NCBI GenBank assembly: GCA_016205905.1
Contig: JACQSP010000047.1
Coordinates: 1-9,492, forward strand
DNA: 9,492 nucleotides
Source: Candidatus Woesearchaeota archaeon
GTDB lineage: Archaea; Nanobdellota; Nanobdellia; Woesearchaeales; DSVV01
Direction: 5' to 3'
Part shown: in pieces, positions 1-5,652 of the stretch
Layout of the letters: every line of letters starts with the position of its first letter
Position numbering within the stretch: position 1 is the stretch's first letter
Translations under genes and position numbers: made by a program
The notes under the pieces: generated by a model
The model's input: the letters and a program-made list of their open reading frames with translations, nothing else
The model's database searches: none
Told to the model about the DNA's origin: nothing

Positions 1-15
1 ATTATTATTATTATT
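1..15. repeat. ATT trinucleotide repeat encoding poly-Asn
   Basis: Five uninterrupted ATT units start the window and read as AAT (Asn) codons on the minus strand, following Asp-Asp-Gly. The repeat may continue to the left. Asn-rich tracts often serve as flexible linkers between extracellular domains, and a pure codon repeat can change length by slippage. Confidence 0.8.
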
Positions 16-1572
16 ACCATCATCACTGACAGTGAGCTTCTGCCTTGCAGTCAGATAGCCTTCTTTTTCAGCAATAATATACCCGTTGAAGCATGACGGG
101 AACTTTGCGCTCAGCATTGGCGCATCTCCGACATAATAACCTTCTTCAGAAGTTGGCAATCCTGTTGCACCAATCTCACATCTGAATTTAACACAATGAT
201 AACTGATTTTGACGTCTTTAAGCGCTCCTTCAGGATAGCCTTTTACTGCGTCAAATGCATAAACATCCAATTGAACTTTTCTGTTTTCCTGCAATGAAGG
301 CTGGACAACAATGTTTCCTGCCTTGTCAAGATTAAATATTGAAATTGATGTTGTATTGCTGCAGTATTTCTCGCTGCCTGTCCTGTCAACTTCTTCAGGC
401 CATACAGGGACATTGCCGTATCTGTCAGGCTCGTCATGCGTCATAATAACAGGTGTTGCAAAATAAAACATGTCTTCTGGATTGTCGTCAGAAATCAGCT
501 GGAACATTATTGGGAAATTTACAGAATATTTGTGGTGGTATATCTTTATGCAGTTAAATAAAAATTTTGTTGGGTCATATTCTATTGGCTTTACAGTGTC
601 TCCATGCTTTGGCTGAACATCAACATTTAACTGCCATTCTGGATTGTATATTGTGTTCACTTTAATATTTGAAAAATCATTTAGCTTGTTTACATTTAAT
701 TTATTTAACTTGTTTGAGGTTCCGCCTAATTCAACCTGATAAATCTTGTCGAAGTAAGGGATATTTGAGGGCTCAAATCTTGTATTTTTGAAAGTTAAGA
801 ATTTGATATTATGCATGATAACTTTTTTCAGATATTCGTCAATTTTAGCTATTGGCCATGACCTTGGCTGGCAGGTTATTTCCATTCCTTCGTGAGGCAG
901 ATATTCAGAGCTTGCAATCATGTCAATCACATAACCTTCGAGAAATGCCTCTTCATTTTCCTGCTTCATTATTTTTGTTGCAAGCTGGTACATCTGCCCA
1001 AAATCAGTGTTTACCTTTGTTTCTATTTTTGGAAAAGAGTAAATTTGTGAAGAGCCTTTTGTAATTCTCTTTAATTGTATTGGAAGATTAGTATTAATAG
1101 TTACATCATGTGTGTTTATTGTTGACTGAACCTCAATGTCTGTAATATTTTTTCCGTTGGTTGTTTCAATTGAGAATTCATTAGAAAATTGCTGGAAATT
1201 ATTAATGCAGTTTAGAAGATTCTCTTTTACATATTTCTCTATATCCAGTTCAATATCATTTTTAGTTGGCGCTCTGTCCTGAAATTTGTAAAACCATAAA
1301 GGAACCTTTAATCCCAAATTTACATAAGATTCTTTATCCTTTGCGATAGTTTCAGGAAGATAAATATACCCGCCTTGTGTTCTTGCGAAGAATAGTGCGT
1401 CTTCTGTGGTTTGTTTAACACACTCTTGGGTAAAAACAGTTACAGGAACCAGTGGCGACGGGACAAATTTACCGAGATAAACATAGTTTCTCATGAGTAC
1501 AAAGACTCCTATAGTTATAAGAATTAAAAGTCCAGCTACTATGAACGGCGTTACAAAACCCCTTTTTTTCAT
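1..1572 (-). CDS. Membrane-anchored exported protein, N-terminal 524 codons, runs off left edge
   Basis: The frame is open from ATG at 1572 to base 1 with no stop, so this is a partial gene. A GGGGAG Shine-Dalgarno site at 1578-1583 lies five bases before the ATG and fixes the start. The protein begins MKKRGFVTPF and has one hydrophobic span at about residues 8-27. This resembles the short basic-Gly leaders of archaeal type IV pilin-like (class III signal) proteins, with possible processing after Gly5, though the usual Glu at +5 is absent. The rest is soluble, with scattered cysteines (51, 122, 234, 341, 404, 460, 465, 494). Residues about 430-516 (ending NGYIIAEKEGYLTARQKLTV) look like a beta-sandwich of the carboxypeptidase-regulatory or PEGA type; this is a weak resemblance. 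It then enters an Asn-rich linker (GNNNNN) at the window edge. It is probably displayed outside the cell. I do not recognise a named family. Confidence 0.88.
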   Translation of the reverse strand, partial: MKKRGFVTPFIVAGLLILITIGVFVLMRNYVYLGKFVPSPLVPVTVFTQECVKQTTEDALFFARTQGGYIYLPETIAKDKESYVNLGLKVPLWFYKFQDRAPTKNDIELDIEKYVKENLLNCINNFQQFSNEFSIETTNGKNITDIEVQSTINTHDVTINTNLPIQLKRITKGSSQIYSFPKIETKVNTDFGQMYQLATKIMKQENEEAFLEGYVIDMIASSEYLPHEGMEITCQPRSWPIAKIDEYLKKVIMHNIKFLTFKNTRFEPSNIPYFDKIYQVELGGTSNKLNKLNVNKLNDFSNIKVNTIYNPEWQLNVDVQPKHGDTVKPIEYDPTKFLFNCIKIYHHKYSVNFPIMFQLISDDNPEDMFYFATPVIMTHDEPDRYGNVPVWPEEVDRTGSEKYCSNTTSISIFNLDKAGNIVVQPSLQENRKVQLDVYAFDAVKGYPEGALKDVKISYHCVKFRCEIGATGLPTSEEGYYVGDAPMLSAKFPSCFNGYIIAEKEGYLTARQKLTVSDDGNNNNN

Positions 1573-1577
1573 TAATA

Positions 1578-1583
1578 CTCCCC
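1578..1583 (-). promoter_or_regulatory. Ribosome binding site GGGGAG of the left-edge gene
   Basis: GGGGAG on the minus strand, five bases before ATG 1572. It is directly adjacent to the left copy of the direct repeat that bounds the inserted element, so the insertion left the ribosome binding site intact. Confidence 0.65.
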
Positions 1584-1732
1584 TTTTTACAGCTCTGTTG
1601 AACCTCTCGTCATTTATGACAAGTGAGCACCATGCGATAATTAATGTTATACAAGGCTGTCATCCATTCAAGGCAAAGCCCATCATTTTGGATGGCGGCG
1701 AACGAGAGAGGTTCAACAGATTCTCTTTTTAC
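1583..1732. mobile_element. MITE-like insertion (1591-1724) with 8-bp direct duplications
   Basis: The ends are inverted repeats: the 15-base core TCTGTTGAACCTCTC at 1594-1608 is exactly complementary to 1706-1720, and the match extends imperfectly to both tips. The 134-bp body is flanked on both sides, immediately outside, by the direct repeat CTTTTTAC (1583-1590 and 1725-1732). This is the structure of a non-autonomous transposon with target-site duplication. Inside are smaller palindromes: GTCATTTATGAC at 1609-1620, and CATCCA at 1661-1666 paired with TGGATG at 1689-1694. No transposase is encoded. It sits in the 5' leader of the left-edge surface-protein gene, between its probable promoter and its ribosome binding site. 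Because the duplication contains a T5 run, chance similarity is possible. Confidence 0.62.
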
Positions 1733-1771
1733 TCCCGAAATAAGATGATTATAATAATTTCGCGAAGTATA

Positions 1772-1782
1772 TATTTATAAAT
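1772..1782 (-). promoter_or_regulatory. Probable TATA box for the left-edge surface-protein gene
   Basis: On the minus strand this reads ATTTATAAATA, preceded by an A-rich BRE-like stretch (CAAAAG). A start point would fall near 1750, giving a leader of about 180 bases that includes the whole MITE-like insertion. An 8-bp palindrome TTCGCGAA (1759-1766) lies between the TATA box and the predicted start and could be an operator. The same AT-rich stretch could also act on the plus strand. Confidence 0.4.
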
Positions 1783-1875
1783 CTTTTGAATTTAATTATA
1801 TAATTATAATAATGAAGTAAATATTATATTCTTTATGATTTGTTGGTTGAGAGTTGGAGAAAAAATAAGGAGAAA

Positions 1876-1941
1876 ATGAAAGTAAAAAAAGGTTTTCGTT
1901 CTAAAGCACAGCCAACTATTCACCCTAAACTGATTTATTAG
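1876..1941 (+). CDS. Possible 21-codon ORF with Shine-Dalgarno site
   Basis: ATG at 1876 is preceded by AAGGAG (1867-1872) at a workable spacing of three bases. The ORF reads MKVKKGFRSKAQPTIHPKLIY and ends at TAG 1939-1941, convergent with the 186-residue gene ending at 1954. The product is very basic (Lys/Arg-rich N-terminal half) with no membrane segment. It could be a real microprotein, the start of a gene truncated by rearrangement, or chance. The good ribosome binding site is the only positive evidence. Confidence 0.28.
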   Translation: MKVKKGFRSKAQPTIHPKLIY

Positions 1942-1953
1942 ATCCATACGATA

Positions 1954-2514
1954 TTAATGGTGTAACAGAGCTTCATCAACCATTAGTCGTTCATTATCTT
2001 GAAAATTCGTGTTAATCAATACTCTTGGTGTATAATCTTTTCCTGTTCTTTGACTTTCCTTTTCTATTGCATCCAATGTTGATATTAAGGAATCAGTTTT
2101 TCTGGTGTCTAAACATAAAAATACTTTTTCAACACCTACCCTATCTACAAATCCCTTGTAATTCTCAGCTATCGTATGAGGATGAATTACACGAACACCA
2201 ACAACGTAAACAATTGCATCAACTGATTTCATCAACATATTTTTCAAAAATTCAACTGCATTTTGTTGAGTAGCGCCACTATCATCGAAAGAAGCAACGT
2301 ATAAATCATCATAATTACTACTACAAAAATCTGCTAACTGTACAATTACTTTTGCTTCACATCCTTTTCTACTTAGTCCGTAAGCAATTCCTTTTGCAGT
2401 TTCCTGACTGAGTCCATAGTACCGATGTTCTTGAACAAATACTAATACTCTTTTAGCATCAATCCCTTCTAATAAAAAATCTATTCCTTTTGTTTCAATT
2501 TTTGTTTCTTCCAT
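1954..2514 (-). CDS. Hypothetical 186-residue alpha/beta (Rossmann/flavodoxin-like) protein
   Basis: ATG 2514 has a strong Shine-Dalgarno GGAGG at 2523-2527, eight bases upstream. Alternating predicted strands and helices suggest a three-layer alpha/beta fold: RVLVFV (22-27), AKVIVQL (54-60), AIVYVVGVRVI (100-110), KVFLCLD (130-136) and RVLINTN (164-170). The stretch GLSQETAKGIAYGLSRKGCE (34-53) resembles the first loop-helix of flavodoxins, but the phosphate-loop pattern is not convincing. There is no signal peptide or membrane segment, so it is probably cytoplasmic. It is the last gene of a likely operon with the 42-residue membrane protein 84 bases upstream, and diverges from the Lrp regulator. 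I cannot assign a family or reaction. Confidence 0.85.
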   Translation of the reverse strand: MEETKIETKGIDFLLEGIDAKRVLVFVQEHRYYGLSQETAKGIAYGLSRKGCEAKVIVQLADFCSSNYDDLYVASFDDSGATQQNAVEFLKNMLMKSVDAIVYVVGVRVIHPHTIAENYKGFVDRVGVEKVFLCLDTRKTDSLISTLDAIEKESQRTGKDYTPRVLINTNFQDNERLMVDEALLHH

Positions 2515-2522
2515 TTTATTTT

Positions 2523-2527
2523 CCTCC
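2523..2527 (-). promoter_or_regulatory. Strong Shine-Dalgarno GGAGG
   Basis: GGAGG on the minus strand, eight bases before ATG 2514. It shows that the 186-residue protein is translated from a leadered, probably polycistronic message rather than a leaderless one. Confidence 0.75.
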
Positions 2528-2598
2528 GTTTTTTACAATTTTCTTTGTTTTCAATCTCTATTATCTTTTGTTTTTTATTCCATTTCTATTTCTTGATA

Positions 2599-2727
2599 TT
2601 AAATCACTATCAAGATGATTATTACACTCAAAAGTACAACTAACAGCCCTTTCTTCTTTTGGTTGTGTATATCTTTGAGGTCTTTATCATACATTGCCAT
2701 AACACTTGCATTTCCTTCCATTTTCAT
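2599..2727 (-). CDS. Small 42-residue protein with one C-terminal membrane span
   Basis: The ORF reads MKMEGNASVMAMYDKDLKDI, then HNQKKKG and a 15-residue hydrophobic end LLVVLLSVIIILIVI before TAA (2599-2601). The layout is a short polar cytoplasmic head, a Lys3 stop-transfer cluster, and a tail anchor ending at the last residue. An AAGGTGAT Shine-Dalgarno site (2726-2733) precedes the start. With that site the second Met (ATG 2721, giving 40 residues) has the better spacing, so the first codon is uncertain. It is 84 bases upstream of the 186-residue gene and downstream of a 17-codon ORF, and all three appear to share the promoter at 2883-2891. Short tail-anchored proteins often act as membrane partners or recruiters of an adjacent soluble protein; that role here is inference. 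Confidence 0.62.
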   Translation of the reverse strand: MKMEGNASVMAMYDKDLKDIHNQKKKGLLVVLLSVIIILIVI

Positions 2728-2838
2728 CACCTTTTTTCGCTTCTTTTTTCTTCTCTATTGTTTTTTTTTACTTTCTATTTTTCTACCTCTTTTTTCTCGT
2801 TTAAGTTCTTTGTTTTACCTCTTTTTTTGGTTGTCTTA
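2645..2838. other. Strand-asymmetric polypyrimidine/polypurine tract
   Basis: The plus strand is dominated by T with interspersed C (several T runs of six to nine), so the minus-strand transcript leader is A/G-rich and nearly free of structure. It covers the 2728-2800 gap and the 5' part of the small membrane gene. Plus-strand readings of it give only Phe/Leu/Ser-rich shadow ORFs. An unstructured purine-rich leader would favour ribosome loading on the downstream small genes. Confidence 0.55.
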
Positions 2839-2854
2839 ACATCATTTTAACCAT
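2801..2854 (-). CDS. Possible leaderless 17-codon basic ORF at operon start
   Basis: ATG 2854 lies about six bases after the start point predicted from the TATA box at 2883-2891, so it could be translated leaderlessly. It reads MVKMMLRQPKKEVKQRT and ends at TAA 2801-2803. It is very basic with no hydrophobic segment. It could be a microprotein, a leader peptide setting translation of the downstream genes, or merely the first AUG of the message. Confidence 0.3.
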   Translation of the reverse strand: MVKMMLRQPKKEVKQRT

Positions 2855-2882
2855 TTCATAGTAAGTACATTGATTGTGTAAG

Positions 2883-2891
2883 TATTTAAAA
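2883..2891 (-). promoter_or_regulatory. TATA box for the small-protein / 186-residue operon
   Basis: On the minus strand this reads TTTTAAATA, preceded by purine-rich GGAAG in the BRE position. The predicted start is near 2860-2862, just ahead of ATG 2854. It faces away from the plus-strand TATA box centred about 40 bp to the right, making a compact divergent control region. Confidence 0.55.
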
Positions 2892-2916
2892 CTTCCTTTG
2901 TTATTTTTTGCATAAT

Positions 2917-2932
2917 CGAAAAATTTAAATAG
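2917..2932 (+). promoter_or_regulatory. BRE plus TATA box for the Lrp regulator transcript
   Basis: CGAAAAATTTAAATAG is close to the archaeal BRE/TATA consensus, with the box at 2924-2931. It predicts a start near 2953. The next plus-strand gene is the Lrp regulator at 3213, so the transcript would have a leader of about 260 bases containing the nested inverted repeat. A four-codon ORF (ATG 2975, MVKN) is the first AUG in it. Confidence 0.6.
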
Positions 2933-2997
2933 TTATTATAATTATATTACTAAAAATAGTGGAAAATAAGAGAAATGGTTAAAAACTAGGAAATTGA

Positions 2998-3183
2998 AGC
3001 TACATCCAAAAATTCAATTAAATTGCCTTTCTCTGTAAAACCCAACAATAATGGCCGGGCGAGGCGAAGCTTTAGCTGAGCCGAGTAGGATTTTACGCAG
3101 TAAAATCCGTCCGTGCCATTCTTATTGTTGGGTTTTACTCAAATATTCATTAAAAAAATATAACTAATTTTTGGATGTTGCAG
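2998..3183. repeat. Nested inverted-repeat element in the Lrp regulator leader
   Basis: The outer arms are CATCCAAAAATT (3003-3014) and its exact complement (3166-3177). The middle arms are GTAAAACCCAACAATAA (3035-3051) and its exact complement (3122-3138), extendable inward by ATGGC/GCCAT. There are two inner hairpins: 3060-3085, and 3088-3108 (nine perfect base pairs, loop GCA). The 3060-3085 hairpin reads C-GA-GGC-GA-AGCT-TT-AGCT-GA-GCC-GA-G, so two tandem GA/GA mismatches are embedded symmetrically in the stem. It encodes no protein. It may be a mobile repeat, a structured RNA leader, or both. No convincing target duplication was seen at the ends. Confidence 0.7.
3156..3163 (+). promoter_or_regulatory. 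Alternative TATA-like site nearer the Lrp regulator
   Basis: An A-rich stretch with AATATAAC would place a start near 3184, giving a 29-base leader with a weak AAAAAGG ribosome binding site before ATG 3213. It is less consensus-like than the box at 2924-2931 and partly abuts the right arm of the inverted repeat. Confidence 0.25.
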
Positions 3184-3212
3184 AAACCAAAAAAGTATAA
3201 AAAGGCTAAAAC

Positions 3213-4241
3213 ATGGTAAAAATTGATGTAAAAGACAGAAAAATCATATCCGCATTAGATATGGATGCAAGAATGCCTTTGACAGAGCTTGCCAAGAAAG
3301 TAGGGTTATCTAGGCAGGTAGTTGAATATAGGATTAAAAGGTTGAAAGAAGAAGGGGTAATTCTTGGCGCAAAAGCAGTGTTTGATTCGGCAACTGTTAA
3401 TTACAAATGGTATAGAGTAGCATTCAGGATGCTCAATGTTAAGAAAGAGGATAAACTCTCTTTTATAGAATATTTAAAGAATCATCCCTTTGTGTTTTGG
3501 TTAGGGGAAGTTGGCGGGAATTGGGACATTGTTGTTAATTTTATATGCGAAGATAATTTCAAATTTAATGCATTGTTTGAAGAAATAATCAATAAATGGG
3601 GTAAATTAATATGTGATTATGAAATATTGATTTATGTTAATGTTTCTGATATGGAAAGAAGCTATATTCTTCATGATGTTGCTAATGCTGATCAAGATTA
3701 CAAAAATAAGACTGAAATAAATGAAGAAGGAATCCGAAAAGAGTTTTTTCACGAGATGAAACTCAACAAGGATTTCTTCCTTGATCCTCTCGACAAGGAG
3801 ATTATTAAACATCTCAGTAAAGATGCTGATATTTCTAATATTGAGTTAGGCCAAAAACTAAATGTAACAGGAAATACAATAAAAAACAGAATTGATGAAA
3901 TGAAGAAATCTAAACTTTTGCTTGGGTTCAGGCTGTTTGTTAATCCTTCAATCTTAGGATTCAGTTCACACATGCTGTTTCTTGGAGTGAACAATATAAG
4001 TATAGAGAAAGAAAAAGAGCTTATTTCATACCTTAAGGCCATTCCAAACATTACTTTCATTGTTAAACATATCGGGAAATGGAGAATTGGTATGGAAATC
4101 GAAACAAAAAGCGAATTGGAATTTCATGACATATTTGTTGATATCCGAGGAAGATTTAGTGATATTATTACAGGGTTTGAATCTTTCCCATTGTTTAAAG
4201 ACCATGTGGTTAATTATTTTCCAGAAGGATGTTTGAAATGA
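3213..4241 (+). CDS. Tandem Lrp/AsnC-family transcription regulator (two HTH-ligand modules fused)
   Basis: The 342 residues are about twice the usual Lrp/AsnC length and contain two complete modules. Module 1 has the HTH at 5-52 (DRKIISALDMDARMPLTELA, then GLSRQVVEYRIKRLKEEGVILG) and a RAM-like ligand/oligomerisation domain at about 62-148 (GEVGGNWDIVVNF). Module 2 has the HTH at about 191-238 (DPLDKEIIKHLSKDADISNI, then LNVTGNTIKNRIDEM) and a RAM domain at about 250-326 (HIGKWRIGMEIE). Known members bind DNA as dimers or octamers in response to amino acids or other small ligands; the fused form could bind as a pseudo-dimer. It diverges from the small-membrane-protein operon and precedes the Fic gene by 61 bases, so either may be its target, and autoregulation is common in the family. 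ATG 3213 has only a weak AAGG ribosome site. Confidence 0.9.
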   Translation: MVKIDVKDRKIISALDMDARMPLTELAKKVGLSRQVVEYRIKRLKEEGVILGAKAVFDSATVNYKWYRVAFRMLNVKKEDKLSFIEYLKNHPFVFWLGEVGGNWDIVVNFICEDNFKFNALFEEIINKWGKLICDYEILIYVNVSDMERSYILHDVANADQDYKNKTEINEEGIRKEFFHEMKLNKDFFLDPLDKEIIKHLSKDADISNIELGQKLNVTGNTIKNRIDEMKKSKLLLGFRLFVNPSILGFSSHMLFLGVNNISIEKEKELISYLKAIPNITFIVKHIGKWRIGMEIETKSELEFHDIFVDIRGRFSDIITGFESFPLFKDHVVNYFPEGCLK

Positions 4242-4269
4242 CCACTTACTAGTGATATATAACAGAAAA

Positions 4270-4278
4270 CTTTAAAAA
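4270..4278 (+). promoter_or_regulatory. TATA box for leaderless Fic transcript
   Basis: CTTTAAAAA at 4270-4278, preceded by A-rich CAGAAAA in the BRE position. It is centred about 28 bases before ATG 4303, the spacing expected for a leaderless archaeal mRNA. There is no Shine-Dalgarno sequence before the ATG. The Fic gene therefore probably has its own promoter despite its short gap from the Lrp gene. Confidence 0.6.
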
Positions 4279-4302
4279 CTCCAACATTTATCTCATTTAC
4301 AC

Positions 4303-5364
4303 ATGGACTACATAAACCCAGAGCTACTTATAGAAATTGATGAGAAAAAGGCAGCTATTGAGAATTTTGACCTTGCTGCCTGTGTCAGAAGGTTTCTTGA
4401 AACAGAGTCAAATGCCCATTCTAATCTTATTGATGATAGTACATTAACTAATGGCACCCAAGGCAGTGTTGCAATAACTCAAAGGATAAGGAAAAAGCTG
4501 ATTGAACAGCAGGAAGAAGAGGAAAGAGTAACATTAGAAAATCTGACAAATGCATGGAAATGGGCAATTGCCAATTACAATGGTGAATTAAACAGGCGGT
4601 TTGTTGAAGAGGTTGCCAAACAAATAGAGCCTGAAAGAGCAGATGTAAGGAGAGGATATCGCACTGAAAATGTGTCTATACGTGGTGAAGAGGTTATGCT
4701 CCCCCCAAGATATGAAAAAGTGCATGACATGATGGAAGAATTATTTTTTGATGTTTATACCGGCGATATGCACCCAATTGAAAAATCTGCCTTAATACAT
4801 TTTCATACAGTAAGAATACATCCTTTTGCTGAGGGCAACGGAAGAACCTCAAGACTGTTGCAGAATTTATTATTGAGGTATGAAGGTTATGGGCCTGCCA
4901 CAATAAAATCAACTGAAAAAAGAGAATATTTTACTCTTTTAAGAAAGGCTATTGAAGCTTATAAACAAAGAAGAGGAGATGGCAATGGCGGTTATGGCAG
5001 AAGTTATATAGATAACCTTGAAAGGGGCGGAGTAAGTGTAGAAGAAAGATCATTTTTTGATTATCTTGCAGGAAAAGTTAAAGATGAGTTCACCAGAGCA
5101 GAAGCTATTCTTCAGACACTTTCTGAATATAAATTAACTTTGACGAGAGTAAAAGAAAGAACACTTATTTTTGCTGTGAAAAGGGCGCTTGATGGGTATT
5201 TTCGCGCTGGCCATATAGGCAGTGCAAGATTAACAGACAGTAAAAGCGGTGTTTATATAATAAAAGGTGATATTCAGGAAAGCAATATTGGGGAAATGGT
5301 AGGCCAAATTGGCACAAAAACAAGCGGAACTCTTTTGAAATATTCTGTGCAGAAGATAAAATAG
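4303..5364 (+). CDS. Fic-domain protein, probable AMP-transferase (AMPylator)
   Basis: Fic proteins move a nucleotide part, usually AMP from ATP, onto hydroxyl side chains of target proteins. The catalytic motif HPFAEGNGRTSR is complete at residues 173-184: His173 as general base, Glu177 (the D/E metal position), the GNGR anion loop, and Arg184. The region before it (GEEVMLPPRYEKV, 128-140) matches the usual beta-hairpin and PP segment. The N-terminal region at 39-49 reads HSNLIDDSTLT, which aligns with the self-inhibitory SSxIEGNxLT motif of class II Fic proteins but has Asp44 where the inhibitory Glu is expected and Asp45 for Gly. Inhibition may be weakened. Residues 230-353 form a C-terminal domain I do not recognise. 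The 353-residue length is normal for class II Fic. There is no signal or membrane segment, so it acts in the cytoplasm. Confidence 0.9.
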   Translation: MDYINPELLIEIDEKKAAIENFDLAACVRRFLETESNAHSNLIDDSTLTNGTQGSVAITQRIRKKLIEQQEEEERVTLENLTNAWKWAIANYNGELNRRFVEEVAKQIEPERADVRRGYRTENVSIRGEEVMLPPRYEKVHDMMEELFFDVYTGDMHPIEKSALIHFHTVRIHPFAEGNGRTSRLLQNLLLRYEGYGPATIKSTEKREYFTLLRKAIEAYKQRRGDGNGGYGRSYIDNLERGGVSVEERSFFDYLAGKVKDEFTRAEAILQTLSEYKLTLTRVKERTLIFAVKRALDGYFRAGHIGSARLTDSKSGVYIIKGDIQESNIGEMVGQIGTKTSGTLLKYSVQKIK

Positions 5365-5369
5365 GTAAA

Positions 5370-5374
5370 TTTTT
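5370..5374 (+). terminator. T5 tract just after the Fic stop codon
   Basis: TTTTT begins five bases after the TAG stop. Archaeal termination often needs only a U-rich run, and it is followed by the structured element. It is short, so support is modest. Confidence 0.3.
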
Positions 5375-5652
5375 GTTCTAGTTCCAAGGACGAAGTCCAC
5401 CGTCACATGAGAATGTTAGAAAGCTTGAAGGTCTGAAAGCTTGAAAGTTATCTGCGTAAAGCGCATAGCTGGCGAATTAAATAATTAGATAAATTCGCCC
5501 AATATAGTAAACGCAACGACTAATTACGAAAATTTAGTGCGTTTACTATACTTTCAAGCTGTCAAGCTTTCTAACTTTCAAGCCATCTTACCATTTCTTC
5601 ATGAACGTGTCCAATCAAGTAGGAAATAAAAAAATAAATAATAGTTAACAAA

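Noticed and set aside
1941..2014. Frameshifted continuation of the 21-codon ORF on the plus strand
   Set aside because: A shifted frame reads on for about 24 codons, but it lies within the end of the well-supported 186-residue minus-strand gene, and nothing in its sequence suggests a protein family.
2615..2850. Two plus-strand Phe/Leu-rich frames that look like membrane proteins
   Set aside because: They are translations of the polypyrimidine strand; the opposite strand carries a small ORF with a proper ribosome site. Neither plus frame has a Shine-Dalgarno or TATA signal at a useful distance.
3012..3154. ATTCAATTAAA and ATTCATTAAA as target duplications around the middle inverted repeat
   Set aside because: They are not identical, are AT-only apart from one C, and sit 12 and 6 bases away from the repeat ends rather than abutting them.
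3195..3203. GTATAAAAA as the TATA box of the Lrp gene
   Set aside because: It matches the consensus, but its centre is only about 14 bases from ATG 3213, so transcription would start inside the coding region. No good in-frame downstream start is evident.
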